Shown piece after piece: positions 9,827-18,110 of a stretch of 64,000 nucleotides of DNA (its first letter is position 1; each line of letters begins with the position of its first letter). The notes under the pieces are model-generated. The model was not told the DNA's origin. It was given only the letters and a program-made list of their open reading frames with translations, and did no database searches. The stretch is from Streptomyces sp. KMM 9044. Lineage in GTDB: Bacteria > Actinomycetota > Actinomycetes > Streptomycetales > Streptomycetaceae. The stretch is from contig NZ_CP113910.1 in NCBI RefSeq assembly GCF_024701375.2, positions 5,332,001-5,396,000 of the forward strand, written 5' to 3'. The translations under genes and the position numbers were made by a program.

Positions 9827-10279
9827 TCAGCCGTGGGGGCCGGTGTCCAGCATCGTCCGCAGGGTGTCGCGCAGCGAACGGCGCTGCTCGTCCGTGAGGG
9901 CCGCCAGCGGCTCGCGGGCGAAGCGCAGCGACTCACGCAGACTGCGGGCCACCCTGCGGCCCTCCTCCGTCGCCGCCGCCACCTTCACGCGGCGGTCCGC
10001 CGGGTTCGGGCGGCGCTCGACCAGGCCGCGGGACTCCAGGCGGTCGACGATGCCGGTGACGTTCGACGGCTCGCACTTCAGGCGGTGGGCGAGCTTCCGC
10101 ATGGGCAGGGGCTCCAGGCAGAGCAGGTTCAGGAGCCGGGCCTGTGCGCCGGTGAGCTCGTGTCCGGCCGCCGCCTCCTCGTACTCCTCGTGGTAGCGGG
10201 CCACCACCGAGCCGATGAGGCCGACGACCTCCAGCGTCAGGTCGTCGGGGCGATGGGGTGAACCGGGTGTGGCGGCCAT
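9827..10279 (-). CDS. MarR-family transcriptional regulator
   Basis: 150-residue winged-helix regulator starting at ATG 10279 (GGAGG lies unusually close, 1 nt away). The MarR core is clear: ELTGAQARLLNLL, a recognition region with EPSNVTGIVDRLESRGLVERRPNPADRRVKVAAATEEG, and C-terminal dimerisation helices. It is divergent from the NADP-dependent oxidoreductase at 10372. A perfect 7-bp inverted repeat in the shared intergenic region is a good operator candidate, so it likely represses the oxidoreductase gene and perhaps itself, responding to an electrophile or aromatic ligand. Confidence 0.92.
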   Translation of the reverse strand: MAATPGSPHRPDDLTLEVVGLIGSVVARYHEEYEEAAAGHELTGAQARLLNLLCLEPLPMRKLAHRLKCEPSNVTGIVDRLESRGLVERRPNPADRRVKVAAATEEGRRVARSLRESLRFAREPLAALTDEQRRSLRDTLRTMLDTGPHG

Positions 10280-10300
10280 GCCTCCAGGGTACCCACATGG

Positions 10301-10349
10301 TTGACATTCTGAAATATCCAGTTGCATGGTTGTTTCAGGTAGTGAAACA
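10301..10349 (+). promoter_or_regulatory. Promoter and MarR operator for the oxidoreductase gene
   Basis: TTGACA at 10301-10306 with CATGGT at 10325-10330 (18-bp spacing) forms a plausible promoter toward 10372. The inverted repeat TGTTTCA-GGTAG-TGAAACA (10331-10349) covers the expected transcription start, so a bound MarR dimer would block initiation. The flanking sequence is AT-richer than its surroundings. Confidence 0.6.
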
Positions 10350-10371
10350 CTTCGAGGAGAGGCTCCACCCC

Positions 10372-11394
10372 ATGTCTGACACCCCCGCACTCCCCGCCAC
10401 CGGCCGCGCATGGCACCTGGCGAGCCGGCCCGTCGGCTGGCCGACGCCCGAGGACTTCGCCCTGGTGGAGGCAGAGGTCCCCACCCCGGGGGAGGGCCAG
10501 GTGCTGGTGCGGAACACGTACCTCTCCGTCGACCCCTATATGCGCGGCCGGATGAGTGACGCCAAGTCCTACGCGGCGCCGTACACGGTGGGCGAGGTCA
10601 TGCAGGGCGGTGCCGTCGGCGAGGTCGTCGCCTCCCGCGCGGAGGGGCTGGCCGTCGGCGACCACGTGCTGCACGGTCTCGGCTGGCGCGAGTACGCGCT
10701 GGTGGAGGCCGAGGGCGCCGTCAAGGTGGACGCGCAGGCCGCGCCGCTCTCCACCTACCTGGGCGTGCTGGGCATGACCGGGCTCACCGCCTACGCGGGA
10801 CTGCTGCGCACCGCCGCCTTCAAGGAGGGCGACACCGTCTTCGTGTCCGGTGCCGCCGGTGCCGTCGGCAGCCAGGTGGGACAGCTCGCGAAGCTCAAGG
10901 GGGCCTCGCGCGTGATCGGCTCCGCCGGCTCCGACGAGAAGGTCGCCCTGCTCCTCGAGGAGTACGGATTCGACGCGGCCTTCAACTACAAGAGCGGCCC
11001 GGTGAGCAGGCAGCTGCGTGAGGCCGCGCCGGACGGCATCGACGTCTACTTCGACAACGTCGGCGGGGAGCACTTGGAGGCCGCGATCGGCTCGCTGAAC
11101 CGGGGCGGGCGGATCGCCGTGTGCGGGATGATCTCCGTCTACAACAACACGGAGCCGGCGCCGGGCCCGCGCAACCTCGCCCGTCTCATCCAGACCCGGG
11201 GCCGCGTCGAGGGCTTCCTGGTGGGTGACCACTACGACCTCCAGCCGGAGTTCGTGCGGGAGGTCGGTCCCTGGGTCGCCTCCGGCGAGCTCAAGTACCG
11301 GGAGACCGTCGCCGAGGGCATCGAGAACACCCTCGAGGCGTTCCTCGGCGTCCTGCGCGGTGACAACACCGGAAAAATGGTCGTCAAGCTCTGA
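10372..11394 (+). CDS. NADP-dependent oxidoreductase (prostaglandin reductase-like MDR)
   Basis: 340 residues, ATG 10372 with GAGGAGAGG 9 nt upstream. It belongs to the zinc-independent medium-chain reductase group that includes leukotriene B4 12-hydroxydehydrogenase/prostaglandin reductase and curcumin reductase. Marks are the N-terminal VDPYMRGRM, ASRAEG, the nucleotide-binding VSGAAGAVGSQVGQLAKLKGASRVIGSAGS, and YFDNVGGEHLEAAI. Such enzymes reduce alpha,beta-unsaturated carbonyls with NADPH. Divergent from the MarR gene, it is probably an inducible detoxification enzyme. Confidence 0.93.
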   Translation: MSDTPALPATGRAWHLASRPVGWPTPEDFALVEAEVPTPGEGQVLVRNTYLSVDPYMRGRMSDAKSYAAPYTVGEVMQGGAVGEVVASRAEGLAVGDHVLHGLGWREYALVEAEGAVKVDAQAAPLSTYLGVLGMTGLTAYAGLLRTAAFKEGDTVFVSGAAGAVGSQVGQLAKLKGASRVIGSAGSDEKVALLLEEYGFDAAFNYKSGPVSRQLREAAPDGIDVYFDNVGGEHLEAAIGSLNRGGRIAVCGMISVYNNTEPAPGPRNLARLIQTRGRVEGFLVGDHYDLQPEFVREVGPWVASGELKYRETVAEGIENTLEAFLGVLRGDNTGKMVVKL

Positions 11395-11472
11395 CGCCGT
11401 CCGTCGGCAGGCGGTCCGAGGGCCGGACCGGCGGCCGACGACACGCCGTCGCCGGGCCCCTATAGTTCCCCC

Positions 11473-12294
11473 ATGCGCGATCTTGGGGTGGGTTTCCGGT
11501 ATCTCCTGAAGGGCCAGAGATGGGTGGCCCGGCACGGCAAGCAGTACGGTTTCGGTCTGCTGCCGGGACTTGTCACGCTGGTGCTCTACGCGGCGGCGCT
11601 GATCGCGCTGGCCGTGTGGGGAACGGACTTCGTCGGCTGGGCGACACCGTTCGCGGACGACTGGTCCAGCCCCTGGCCCGGCCTGTTCCGCGGCCTGCTC
11701 ACCGTCCTCCTCTTCGCGCTCGGCCTGCTGCTCTCCGTCATCACCTTCACCGCGGTGACGCTGCTCATCGGCCAGCCCTTCTACGAGAGCCTCTCCGAGA
11801 GGGTCGACCGGGACGTCTCACCCGACGGCACCGCCCCCGAGTCCGGCCTGCCGCTGTGGCGGGAGCTGTGGATCTCCGGCCGGGACAGCCTCCGCATCGT
11901 CGTACGGGCCCTGCTCTGGGCGGTGCTGCTCTTCGCGCTCGGGTTCGTCCCGCTCGCCGGGCAGACCGTCGTACCGGTGATCGGCTTCATGGTCACCGGG
12001 TTCTTCCTCACCGAGGAGCTGACGGCGGTCGCCCTGCAGCGGCGCGGGGTCGAGCTGCGGGCGCGGCTGGCCCTGCTGCGGGGCCGCAAGTCCCTCGTCT
12101 GGGGCTTCGGTACGCCGCTGGGGCTGGCCTTCCTCGTCCCGTTCGTCGCCGTCTTCCTGATGCCGGGCGCGGTCGCGGGCGCCACCCTCATGGCGCGGGA
12201 CCTGCTCGGCGAGGAGACCAGGGACGACAACGGTGCCAAGGAGCCCCTGGCGCCGTCGCAGCCGCCCCCGGCGATCCGCGGGGAGGAGTACTGA
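11473..12294 (+). CDS. EI24-domain integral membrane protein (CysZ-like)
   Basis: 273 residues, ATG 11473. The N-terminus MRDLGVGFRYLLKG and several hydrophobic segments (about residues 30-55, 75-105, 145-170, 215-245) match the EI24/CysZ-like membrane family common in actinobacteria. A GQPFYESLSERVD stretch is the family's conserved cytoplasmic loop. The C-terminus is hydrophilic. The function in Streptomyces is unknown; relation to sulfate transport is by distant family membership only. It is followed by a bidirectional hairpin terminator. Confidence 0.85.
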   Translation: MRDLGVGFRYLLKGQRWVARHGKQYGFGLLPGLVTLVLYAAALIALAVWGTDFVGWATPFADDWSSPWPGLFRGLLTVLLFALGLLLSVITFTAVTLLIGQPFYESLSERVDRDVSPDGTAPESGLPLWRELWISGRDSLRIVVRALLWAVLLFALGFVPLAGQTVVPVIGFMVTGFFLTEELTAVALQRRGVELRARLALLRGRKSLVWGFGTPLGLAFLVPFVAVFLMPGAVAGATLMARDLLGEETRDDNGAKEPLAPSQPPPAIRGEEY

Positions 12295-12445
12295 GCGTGC
12301 TACGAGGTGACCACACCGTGGTCCTTTGCGAAGGGTTCGTGCGAACTTCTGACCGAATGCCCGATCGCGGGCCGCTGGATCACCGCGACGATTACCGTCT
12401 GGACCGGGGTAGTTCCCGCAGGCCGGGGTATTCCTCTGCATGAGC

Positions 12446-12481
12446 AGCCCCGGTCCGGGACCCTGACCCCGGACCGGGGCT
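12446..12481. terminator. Bidirectional terminator
   Basis: A perfect 14-bp stem (12446-12459 with 12468-12481) and an 8-nt loop lie between the converging EI24 and aldose epimerase genes. The roughly 150 bases before it (12295-12445) show no gene. Confidence 0.8.
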
Positions 12482-12505
12482 CATGTGCGTCCCCCCAGGG
12501 CCCCG

Positions 12506-13480
12506 CTACTGCCGCACCGCGAAGCCGTACACCGTCTCCGAATGGAACGTCCCGCCCGGCCGCAGGACCGTGCTCGGGAAGCCGGGCCTGTTCGGGGAGT
12601 CGGGAAAGTGCTGCGTCTCCAGCGCGATGCCGGCGCCGGGAGCGAAGGGCTCCCCGATGTGGTCGGCGGTGTAGAGCTGCACCCCGGGTTCGGTGGTCGC
12701 CACCGTGAGCACCCGCCCGGACGCCGGGTCGTACAGCTCGGCGACCTCCGCCGGAGCCGGCGTCACGCCCTTGTCGAGCACGAGATTGTGGTCGTACCCG
12801 GTGCCGGTGCCGCGCGCCTCGCGGAAGTCGAAGCGGGTTCCGGCCACCTCCTGGTGGTCGCCGGCCGGGATCAGATCCGCGTCGACGGGCGTGAACCGGG
12901 AGGCGGCGATCCGCAGTTCGTGCCCGGCCGCGCTGCCGGAGCCGGCCAGGTTCCAGTACGAGTGGTTCGTCGGGTTGACGACCGTCGGCGCGTCCGTCAC
13001 CGCCTCGTACGCGATCCCCAGGGCGCCCCGCTCGTCCAGCGTGTACGTCACCGACATCTCCAGACGGCCCGGGAAGCCCTCCTCGCCGTGCGCGGAGACC
13101 AGGGTCAGGCGCAGACCGTGCGCAACCGGCGTCACGTCCCACACGCGCTTGTCGAAGCCGCGCTCACCGCCGTGCAGCGAGTTCGGCCCGTTGTTGGGCA
13201 CGAGCGTGTGGACCCGGCCGTCCAGCGCGAAGCGGGCGCCCGCGATGCGGTTGGCGTACCGCCCGACCAGGGCGCCCAGGTACGGCTCCGGACGGGCGAG
13301 GTAGCCGTCGAGGGCGGGGAAGCCCAGCACCACGTTCCCGGACCGACCCTGACGGTCCGGCACCTCTACGGCCTGCACGATCCCGCCGTACGACAGCACC
13401 CGCACCCGCACGCCGGCCCGTTCCAGGGTCCAGCGGTGCACCGGGGTGCCGTCGGAAAGTGTGCCGAAGAGTTCGTTCAT
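12506..13480 (-). CDS. galM: Aldose 1-epimerase, cytosolic
   Basis: 324 residues, ATG 13480, no signal peptide. Mutarotase motifs are present: GALVGRYANRIAG, NSLHGGERGFDKRVWD, NHSYWNLAGSG, GYDHNLVLDKG and LETQHFPDSPNRPGFPS. It starts 15 nt after the SGNH lipoprotein gene on the same strand. No convincing ribosome site is seen before the ATG, so it may depend on translation of the upstream gene. It is a paralogue of the Tat-exported enzyme at 515-1696; together they suggest separate anomer equilibration inside and outside the cell. Confidence 0.92.
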   Translation of the reverse strand: MNELFGTLSDGTPVHRWTLERAGVRVRVLSYGGIVQAVEVPDRQGRSGNVVLGFPALDGYLARPEPYLGALVGRYANRIAGARFALDGRVHTLVPNNGPNSLHGGERGFDKRVWDVTPVAHGLRLTLVSAHGEEGFPGRLEMSVTYTLDERGALGIAYEAVTDAPTVVNPTNHSYWNLAGSGSAAGHELRIAASRFTPVDADLIPAGDHQEVAGTRFDFREARGTGTGYDHNLVLDKGVTPAPAEVAELYDPASGRVLTVATTEPGVQLYTADHIGEPFAPGAGIALETQHFPDSPNRPGFPSTVLRPGGTFHSETVYGFAVRQ

Positions 13481-13495
13481 GTGTGAAACACTAAG

Positions 13496-14422
13496 TCACG
13501 GCTTCACCGCCGTGACCGTACGGTGGGCGATCTCCGCCAGCCTGGCCTGACCGTCGACACCGGGATGGAACCAGTCCCAGCGGCTCAACTGCGCGGTGCC
13601 GAACCTGTACTCGTACACCGCCCCGCCGTCGTAACGGCACCGCCCGTCCTCGGCGCAGACCTCCTCCAGTGCCTCGTTGTACTCCTCCACCCGGCCCTGC
13701 ACCGTCTCGCGCCGCTCGTTCGCCGCCGCGTCCAGGGCGTCCGGGTCGCTCAGCATCGACGGGCAGACGCCGAGCTCCCACACCCGCTTGCCCATCGCGC
13801 TGGTCCGCCCCTGCGACCACAGCCGCTTCAGGTCCGGCACGCTCGCCACGTACACCTGGGCCTTGGGCAGCGCCTTGCGCAGGGTGCCTATCGCGTCCTC
13901 GAAGTCCGCGCGGAAGTCGGCCACCGGCGTCATCGCCGACGTCGTGGCCCGGCAGGCGTCGTTCGCCCCGGCCATCACCGCCACCAGCTCCGGTGCGCGA
14001 CTCACCGCCCGGGCCATCTGACCGGGCAGGTCCGCCATCCGCGCCCCGGTGACCGCGTAGTTCCAGCTCCGCTCGGCCGCCCCCGCCGGACCCAGCAGCC
14101 GCACCGCCAGACTGTCGACCTTCTCGCTGGTGCCCGTCGCCCATGACACCTCGGGGCAGTCCGTCAGCACCGAGCACGCGTCGAAACCGGTCGTGATCGA
14201 ATCACCCACGGCGGCCACGGAGGCGGGGCTGGTGTCCCAGACCGGGGTGGGCGACGAGGCCGGCGCGGCCTTCTTCTCCCCGGTGCCGGGCGGAGCGGCC
14301 CCGTCACCGCCGACGGCGTCGCAGCCGGCGGTCCCCAGCACGGCGGCGGTCGCCACCACGGCGAGCACGGCCCGCGACCGGCCGCCGCGTTCCCGGCCCC
14401 TCCACCGCGTCCCCTGGTCCAT
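13496..14422 (-). CDS. SGNH/GDSL-family lipoprotein hydrolase
   Basis: 308 residues from ATG 14422, with GGGGAGG 7 nt upstream. An N-terminal signal ends in the lipobox TAGC, so the mature enzyme is likely anchored outside the membrane. SGNH block I is VGDSITTGF (catalytic Ser), the block III region is AGANDAC and block V is DWFHPG (Asp and His of the triad). Paired cysteines such as CSVLTDC and CAEDGRC suggest disulfides in the secreted enzyme. It resembles secreted Streptomyces lipases/esterases; the substrate is unknown. Confidence 0.9.
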   Translation of the reverse strand: MDQGTRWRGRERGGRSRAVLAVVATAAVLGTAGCDAVGGDGAAPPGTGEKKAAPASSPTPVWDTSPASVAAVGDSITTGFDACSVLTDCPEVSWATGTSEKVDSLAVRLLGPAGAAERSWNYAVTGARMADLPGQMARAVSRAPELVAVMAGANDACRATTSAMTPVADFRADFEDAIGTLRKALPKAQVYVASVPDLKRLWSQGRTSAMGKRVWELGVCPSMLSDPDALDAAANERRETVQGRVEEYNEALEEVCAEDGRCRYDGGAVYEYRFGTAQLSRWDWFHPGVDGQARLAEIAHRTVTAVKP

Positions 14423-14744
14423 CCCGCAGCCTCCCCGCACATCGTCGTCACCGTCCCCCCTGCATAACAACGCACGGGAGTTCCCGCCTGTCCTGCCATC
14501 CGCCCCGAACGGGTCATGCCGAACGGCCCGGGCGGAGCGGCGCCCATGGGACGGTTCACACGATCCGGAGCCGAAGCCCCCGGGGTTGTCGGCCTGCCGG
14601 GTGAATGACGGAGATTTCCGGGCACCTGGACGGACGGTACGTCACACTCCTTCCCCCACCACGCGGTAGCCTCGCCACAACGGGCCCTCCCGGCCCCCGC
14701 TGATCGGCCTTTTCCGACCTGTCCCGCTCTGCCCGGAGGTTCCG
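14423..14744. other. Divergent promoter region
   Basis: About 320 bases between the SGNH lipoprotein and DUF3145 genes. It must carry both promoters. A weak TAGCCT -10 candidate for DUF3145 is at 14667-14672. No gene, repeat or clear operator was recognised. Confidence 0.4.
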
Positions 14745-15239
14745 GTGACGACACGTGGAGTCCTGTACGTGCACTCCGCGCCGCGCGCGCTGTGCCCGCA
14801 CGTCGAGTGGGCTGTCGCCGGGGTGCTCGGCGTGCGCGTCGGCCTGGACTGGATCCGACAGCCCGCCGCCCCCGGCACCTGGCGCTCGGAGTTCTCCTGG
14901 AAGGGCCAGGCCGGCACCGCGTCCAAGCTTGCCTCCGCGCTGCGCGGCTGGCAGTTGCTGCGCTTCGAGGTCACCTCGGAGCCCTGCCCCACCGCCGAGG
15001 GAGAGCGCTACAGCTGCACCCCCGACCTCGGCATCTTCCACGCCGTCACCGGCATCCACGGCGACATCATGATCCCCGAGGACCGGCTGCGCGCCGCCCT
15101 GGTCAGGTCCCAGCACGACGGGACCGACCTGGAGGCCGAGATCGCCAAGCTCCTCGGCAAGCCCTGGGACGACGAACTGGAACCCTTCCGCTACGCGGGC
15201 GAGGGCGCCCCGGTCCGCTGGCTCCACCAGGTCGTCTGA
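14745..15239 (+). CDS. DUF3145 family protein
   Basis: 164 residues, GTG 14745 with GGAGG 5 nt upstream. The whole sequence matches the actinobacterial DUF3145 family: MTTRGVLYVHSAPRALCPHVEWA at the start and RYAGEGAPVRWLHQVV at the end. The family has no established function. Its place beside fabF, across a bidirectional terminator, recurs in Streptomyces. No signal peptide or membrane segment is present. Confidence 0.9.
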   Translation: MTTRGVLYVHSAPRALCPHVEWAVAGVLGVRVGLDWIRQPAAPGTWRSEFSWKGQAGTASKLASALRGWQLLRFEVTSEPCPTAEGERYSCTPDLGIFHAVTGIHGDIMIPEDRLRAALVRSQHDGTDLEAEIAKLLGKPWDDELEPFRYAGEGAPVRWLHQVV

Positions 15240-15286
15240 CCACAGCCGCACCGCGTGTCCCCCACCACGTTCCCTCCGGCACGCCG

Positions 15287-15316
15287 AAGGGCCCCACCTC
15301 GTGAGGTGGGGCCCTT
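15287..15316. terminator. Bidirectional terminator between DUF3145 and fabF
   Basis: A perfect 14-bp stem (15287-15300 with 15303-15316) and a GT dinucleotide loop lie between two converging genes, with a short CCC/TTT flank. Confidence 0.88.
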
Positions 15317-15348
15317 TCCCGCGTACGCACATGGCGCACCGGCGCCGG

Positions 15349-16620
15349 TCAGACCGACCGGAACGCCAGCACCACGTTGTGCCCGCCGAACCCGAACGAG
15401 TCGTTGAGGGCGGCGATGCGGCCCTCGACGGGCAGCTTGCGCGCCTCGCCGCGGACCACGTCCGCGTTCGCCTCGGCCTCGGAGTCGATGGTGTCGATGT
15501 TGATGGTCGGCGGAGCCACCCGGTGGTACAGCGCGAGGACCGTCGCCACCGACTCCACACCACCGGCACCGCCGAGCAGGTGCCCGGTCATCGACTTGGT
15601 CGCGGAGACCGCCATGTGGTCCACGTCGTCGCCGAACACCTTGCGCAACGCCTTCAGCTCGGCGATGTCACCGGCCGGCGTCGAGGTGGCGTGCGCGTTG
15701 ACGTGCACGATCTCGGACGGCGCCAGGTCGGTGGCGTCCAGCAGGTTCTGCAGGGCGTGCGAGATGCCGCGGCCCTCCGGCTCCGGCTGCACGATGTCGT
15801 GGCCGTCGGCCGAGACGCCCTGGCCGACCGCCTCCGCGTAGACGCGGGCGCCGCGCGCCGCGGCGTGCTCGGCGGACTCCAGGACGATCACACCCGCGCC
15901 CTCGCCGAGGACGAAGCCGTCCCGGCCGACGTCGTAGGGACGCGAGGCACCCTGCGGGTCGTCGTTGTTCTTGGACATCGCCATCATGTTGCCGAACGCG
16001 GCGATCGGCAGCGGATGGATCGCCGCCTCCGTGCCCCCCGCGACGACGACGTCGGCGCGGCCGGAACGGATCATCTCGATGCCGTAGCCGATGGCCTCCG
16101 CGCCCGACGCACAGGCGGAGACGGGCGTGTGCACGCCCGCCTGGGCGCCCACGAGCAGGCCGACGTTGGCCGACGGGCCGTTCGGCATCAGCATGGGGAC
16201 GGTGTGCGGGGAGACGCGCCGGACGCCCTTCTCCTTCAGCACGTCGTACTGGTCCAGCAGGGTCGTCACGCCACCGATGCCGGAGGCGATGACCGTGCCG
16301 AGCCGGTCCGGGGCGACGTTCGGGTCCTCACCGGCCCTGCCCTCGAAGCCGGCGTCGGCCCACGCCTCCTTCGCCGCGACCAGTGCGAACTGCGCCGAAC
16401 GGTCGAGGCGGCGGGCCTGCGGCCTCGGGATGGTCTCGGTCGGCTCCACGGCCACGCGGGCCGCGATCCGGACCGCCTGTTCGGCGGCCCACTCCTCGGT
16501 CAGGGCCCTGACGCCGGAACGTCCGGCGACCAGACCCTCCCAGGTCGAGGCCGCGTCGCCACCCAGCGGTGTGGTTGCGCCGATACCGGTGACGACCACG
16601 GTGCGATTGGTCGAACTCAT
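15349..16620 (-). CDS. fabF: Beta-ketoacyl-ACP synthase II
   Basis: 423-residue condensing enzyme that elongates acyl-ACP with malonyl-ACP in type II fatty-acid synthesis. The catalytic triad is visible: Cys170 in VSACASGAE, His310 in NAHATSTPAGD and His347 in GHLLGGAGG. Start ATG 16620 has GGAG about 11 nt upstream. It is the last gene of the fabD-fabH-acpP-fabF operon, 86 nt after acpP, and ends at a strong bidirectional terminator. Family, motifs and synteny all agree with the housekeeping Streptomyces FabF. Confidence 0.98.
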   Translation of the reverse strand: MSSTNRTVVVTGIGATTPLGGDAASTWEGLVAGRSGVRALTEEWAAEQAVRIAARVAVEPTETIPRPQARRLDRSAQFALVAAKEAWADAGFEGRAGEDPNVAPDRLGTVIASGIGGVTTLLDQYDVLKEKGVRRVSPHTVPMLMPNGPSANVGLLVGAQAGVHTPVSACASGAEAIGYGIEMIRSGRADVVVAGGTEAAIHPLPIAAFGNMMAMSKNNDDPQGASRPYDVGRDGFVLGEGAGVIVLESAEHAAARGARVYAEAVGQGVSADGHDIVQPEPEGRGISHALQNLLDATDLAPSEIVHVNAHATSTPAGDIAELKALRKVFGDDVDHMAVSATKSMTGHLLGGAGGVESVATVLALYHRVAPPTINIDTIDSEAEANADVVRGEARKLPVEGRIAALNDSFGFGGHNVVLAFRSV

Positions 16621-16706
16621 CGGAATTCTTTCTCCAACGGATTACGAGGATTCGTACGGCGCCACCGCCGGGTGGCGGGGCCGGGATTTCCCGGCCCGAG
16701 CGTTGC

Positions 16707-16955
16707 TCAGGCCTGGTGCTTGAGGATGTACTCGGTCGCGTCACCGACCGTCTTGAGGTTCTTGACGTCGTCGTCCGGGATCTTGACGTCGAAGCGCTCT
16801 TCGGCGGCGACGACGACCTCGACCATGGACAGCGAGTCGACGTCCAGGTCGTCGGTGAAGGACTTGTCCAGCTGGACGTCCTCAACCGGGATGCCGGCGA
16901 TCTCGTTCACGATCTCCGCGAGACCGGCGACGATCTCTTCCTGAGTGGCGGCCAT
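16707..16955 (-). CDS. acpP: Acyl carrier protein
   Basis: 82 residues, ATG 16955 with AAGGAG 7 nt upstream. The phosphopantetheine attachment serine is Ser41 in DVDSLSMVE. The protein is strongly acidic, as expected. It carries growing acyl chains between FabD, FabH and FabF and sits between fabH and fabF in the operon. It is the primary-metabolism ACP of Streptomyces, not a polyketide ACP. Confidence 0.98.
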   Translation of the reverse strand: MAATQEEIVAGLAEIVNEIAGIPVEDVQLDKSFTDDLDVDSLSMVEVVVAAEERFDVKIPDDDVKNLKTVGDATEYILKHQA

Positions 16956-17056
16956 GAGGGCTCCTTCGCTGTGATTCCTGAGGGTGTGGCGCCTGCCGCG
17001 ACAGCGGCAGGTGGTGCGTTTCCCGTACCGGACCGGGGTGATCCGGCACGGAGTGC

Positions 17057-18088
17057 CTAGGGGAGGGTAACGACCGATGCGGCGTAAGCGAGACCCGCCC
17101 CGAAGCCGATGACGAGCGCGGTGTCGCCGCTCTTCGCCTCGCCGGTCGCCAGGAGCCGCTCCATCGCGAGCGGGATCGAGGCGGCCGAGGTGTTGCCGGT
17201 GGTACGCACGTCACGGGCGACCGTGACGTGCTCCGGCAGTTTGAGGGTCTTCACCATCGAGTCGATGATCCGCACGTTGGCCTGGTGCGGGATGAAGACG
17301 TCCAGCTCGTCCGAGGTGATCCCGGCCGCGTCCAGCGCCTGCTGGGCGACCTTCGCCATCTCGAACACGGCCCAGCGGAACACCGCCTGGCCCTCCTGGG
17401 TGATCGCGGGGAACTTCACGTGGCCCGCGCGGTCGAGGGGCAGCTCGGAGACGTCGCCGATCCGGAACCGGTCCCACGCCACCGTCTGCTTGATCGTCTC
17501 GGACTTGTCGCCCTCCGACCCCCACACGGTCGGGCCGATCGCGGGCTCCCCGGACGGGCCGACGACGACCGCGCCCGCGCCGTCACCGAACAGGAAGGCG
17601 GTGGCCCGGTCCTCCAGGTCGGTCAGGTCGCTCAGCCGCTCCACGCCGATGACGAGGACGTACTCGGCGGAACCCTCCACCACCATGCCCTTGGCGAGGG
17701 TGAGGCCGTAGCCGAAGCCCGCGCAGCCGGCCGAGATGTCGAAGGCGGCGGCCTTGTCCGTGCCCAGCAGGTCGGCGATCTCGGTGGCCACGGCCGGGGT
17801 CTGCTTGAAGTGCGACACGGTCGAGACGACCACGGCGCCGATCTGCCCGGCGTGGATGCCCGCGTTCGCGATCGCCTTGCCCGACGCCTCGACGGACATC
17901 GCCGCGACGGTCTCCTCGGGCGACGCCCAGTGCCGGGTCTCGATGCCGGAACGTGAGCGGATCCACTCGTCGGACGAGTCGATCGTCTCCAGGATCACCT
18001 CGTTCGGCACGACCCGGGTGGGCCGGTACCCGCCCACCCCCAGGATGCGGGCGTACGGGGCGCCCTTCGCGGGCTTGATCTTCGCCAT
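17057..18088 (-). CDS. fabH: Beta-ketoacyl-ACP synthase III
   Basis: 343 residues, ATG 18088 with AAGGAG upstream. It starts fatty-acid synthesis by condensing a short acyl-CoA primer with malonyl-ACP; Streptomyces FabH accepts branched primers. Active-site residues are Cys122 in SAGCAGFGYG, His in FIPHQANVRI and Asn in TTGNTSAAS. It is encoded 22 nt downstream of fabD, clearly in the same operon, whose transcription is known in S. coelicolor to need FasR. Confidence 0.98.
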   Translation of the reverse strand: MAKIKPAKGAPYARILGVGGYRPTRVVPNEVILETIDSSDEWIRSRSGIETRHWASPEETVAAMSVEASGKAIANAGIHAGQIGAVVVSTVSHFKQTPAVATEIADLLGTDKAAAFDISAGCAGFGYGLTLAKGMVVEGSAEYVLVIGVERLSDLTDLEDRATAFLFGDGAGAVVVGPSGEPAIGPTVWGSEGDKSETIKQTVAWDRFRIGDVSELPLDRAGHVKFPAITQEGQAVFRWAVFEMAKVAQQALDAAGITSDELDVFIPHQANVRIIDSMVKTLKLPEHVTVARDVRTTGNTSAASIPLAMERLLATGEAKSGDTALVIGFGAGLAYAASVVTLP

Positions 18089-18110
18089 GCGGATTCTGCT
18101 CCTTGGGGCG

